Assembly: GCA_038327195.1 (NCBI GenBank)
Contig: JBBQKU010000002.1
Coordinates: 1-64,000 of the forward strand
Length of the DNA: 64,000 bases
Reading direction: 5' to 3'
DNA from: UBA4416 sp038327195
Lineage (GTDB): Bacteria; Bacteroidota; Bacteroidia; B-17B0; Aurantibacillaceae
Shown here: positions 63,043-64,000 of the stretch, piece by piece
Position numbering within the stretch: the stretch's first letter is position 1
Layout of the letters: each line of letters opens with the position of its first letter
Made by a program: the position numbers and the translations under genes
Notes under the pieces: model-generated
Told to the model about the DNA's origin: nothing
The model's database searches: none
Seen by the model: the letters and a program-made list of their open reading frames with translations, nothing else

Positions 63043-63672
63043 TTAGAGAAGCCCATTTTCTATTAGTAAACTCTCAAACTCTTTATTCTTTTCTAACAAC
63101 AAGGCCTTAATGCCTAATTTAAGAGCACCATTAACATGATGTTGCGTATCATCAATAAATAAAGTTTCTGATGATTTAAGGTTGTTTTCTTTAAGTACAT
63201 ATTCAAAAATTTCCAAATCAGGCTTGCGCATTTCCATTCGGCAAGAATAATATACTTTTTCGAAAAAGGGTTCTAAATTTTTGTAACCATGTGTTTTAAA
63301 TAATTGATTTTCAAATTCCGAAACATGAGTTTCATTTGTATTACTTAATAAAAATAATCTATAACGACGGTTTAATTTCTCTAGTAATTTAAGTCTATGC
63401 ATAGGAAAGTCAAGCAGCATAGCATTCCAAGCCAAAATTAAATCTTCTTTTTTAACGTTTGAGTTAATTAGAATTTGTAATTCATAAAAAAAATCATTTT
63501 CTGAAATTAACCCTTTATCAAATAAGTCAAAAATAGGACTTTGCTGAAGTTGCGTGTAAATGGCTTCAAAAGGAGTAGTAGCTATCTTATTAAATTGACT
63601 AATGGTTTTATTAACATCTAAATTAATAATGACACCTCCTAAATCGAATATTATATTTTTTATTTGACCCAT
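63043..63672 (-). CDS. HAD-superfamily hydrolase (YihX-like)
   Basis: 209 residues. Motif I is KNIIFDLGGVIINLD, with the nucleophile Asp and the second Asp replaced by Gly, common in the YihX-like HAD-IA group. Motif II (LFLLSNTNETH), the motif III lysine region (SCRMEMRKPDLEIFEYVL) and the motif IV LFIDDTQHHVNGA are present. It probably dephosphorylates a small sugar or nucleotide phosphate. It converges on the gamma-carbonic anhydrase gene, with 5 bp between. Confidence 0.88.
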   Translation of the reverse strand: MGQIKNIIFDLGGVIINLDVNKTISQFNKIATTPFEAIYTQLQQSPIFDLFDKGLISENDFFYELQILINSNVKKEDLILAWNAMLLDFPMHRLKLLEKLNRRYRLFLLSNTNETHVSEFENQLFKTHGYKNLEPFFEKVYYSCRMEMRKPDLEIFEYVLKENNLKSSETLFIDDTQHHVNGALKLGIKALLLEKNKEFESLLIENGLL

Positions 63673-63691
63673 AAATTTTGAAAATAGAATA

Positions 63692-63699
63692 CAAATATA
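63692..63699 (-). promoter_or_regulatory. Candidate -7 promoter box of the HAD gene
   Basis: Read on the minus strand the sequence is TATATTTG, an exact TAnnTTTG match, 20 bp before the ATG. It is the same octamer as in the paaA promoter. Confidence 0.45.
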
Positions 63700-63737
63700 T
63701 ACTTTCGCATCCTTATATCTGAACTAGATTTCAGATT

Positions 63738-63811
63738 GGGCCTATAGCTCATTCGGTTAGAGCAACTGACTCATAATCAGTAGGTGCCTGGTTCGATTCC
63801 AGGTGGGCCCA
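63738..63811 (+). tRNA. tRNA with CAT anticodon (Ile2 or elongator Met)
   Basis: 74 nt with a full cloverleaf: acceptor GGGCCTA/TGGGCCC, D arm GCTC...GAGC, anticodon stem ACTGA/TCAGT with loop CTCATAA (anticodon CAT at 63772-63774), and T arm CCTGG-TTCGATT-CCAGG. The discriminator base is A63811 and no CCA is encoded. Pairs C4-G69 and C5-G68 are those that mark Ile2 (lysidine-modified) tRNAs in E. coli, so Ile2 is a real possibility beside elongator Met. Not an initiator: the first pair G1-C72 is closed. Confidence 0.93.
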
Positions 63812-63812
63812 C

Positions 63813-63840
63813 AAAAGCCTTACAGAAATGTAAGGCTTTT
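63813..63840. terminator. Strong intrinsic terminator after the tRNA gene
   Basis: A 12-bp perfect stem (AAAAGCCTTACA at 63813-63824, complement at 63829-63840) with a GAAA loop and a T-rich tail. The remaining 63841-64000 shows no gene or motif. Confidence 0.9.
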
Positions 63841-64000
63841 TTCATTTTCATTTTTTTTAATGTAAAATCAAAAACGCCTTCGTTAATAATAGTAAAACAA
63901 GTAGAAATATTGAAATGAGGATTGTAAATTTAAAACAAAGCCTAGAATCTATAATCCTTTTTACTCAATAAATAATAAATTTAAAACAACAACAGCATTA

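Noticed and set aside
1..64000. CRISPR array, insertion sequence, prophage or integron
   Set aside because: No regularly spaced short repeats with unique spacers, transposase, integrase or phage genes were seen. The adhesin and MORN repeats are protein-coding.

Overview
The window is a gene-dense, AT-rich chromosomal segment of a member of the phylum Bacteroidota. The evidence is a type IX secretion (T9SS) cell-surface cluster (gliding-motility-type sorting domain, PorP/SprF, OmpA-PD40 protein), promoter boxes matching the Bacteroidota consensus TTTG-N19/20-TAnnTTTG, a bacillithiol BshA, Bacteroidota-specific families (DUF4293, WbqC, DUF4412, DUF2779), and many secreted or lipoprotein genes. 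Order and family cannot be fixed from this window. No transposase, integrase, phage gene, CRISPR array or rRNA was seen.

Layout. 1-6.1 kb: T9SS triad (giant repeat adhesin cut by the left edge, PorP/SprF, OmpA). 6.3-14.3 kb: housekeeping genes (eno, a GT2 glycosyltransferase, an ECF sigma factor, rsmG, accC-accB, DUF4293, arginine decarboxylase). 14.3-21.2 kb: envelope genes, including two DUF4412 paralogues and a four-gene ECF-sigma operon (sigma, repeat-containing membrane anti-sigma candidate, periplasmic helical protein, outer-membrane protein). 21.3-26.8 kb: a secreted M48 protease followed by four tandem paralogues of an unrecognised exported family. 26.9-38.7 kb: a secreted protein, methyltransferases, a membrane-anchored C1 protease, a GT39-like membrane protein, paired lipoproteins, a sodium/solute symporter and a GNAT acyltransferase. 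38.8-54 kb: engB, an M16 protease, bshA, WbqC, lepB, a double-length D-Ala-D-Ala ligase-like protein, an Omp85 barrel, a DUF2779 nuclease-like protein and a GT4.

53-59.8 kb is an aerobic phenylacetate (paa) locus. paaE is divergent from paaA-paaB-paaC-(35-aa membrane ORF)-(secreted unknown)-paaD, followed by a HisKA_2 histidine kinase and paaG. Together the products form the phenylacetyl-CoA epoxidase, its reductase and the ring-epoxide isomerase. The ligase (paaK), the ring-opening enzyme (paaZ) and the beta-oxidation genes are not in the window. 59.9-64 kb: a MORN-like repeat protein, a lipoprotein, a gamma-carbonic anhydrase, a HAD phosphatase and a tRNA with anticodon CAT.

The points most worth a second look are: the double Ddl protein; the four-paralogue array behind an M48 protease; the 35-aa membrane ORF and secreted unknown embedded in the paa operon; the four-repeat anti-sigma candidate; two apparently leaderless genes whose promoter box sits 4 nt before the ATG, one of them overlapped by a perfect palindrome; and long imperfect inverted repeats placed between cistrons.
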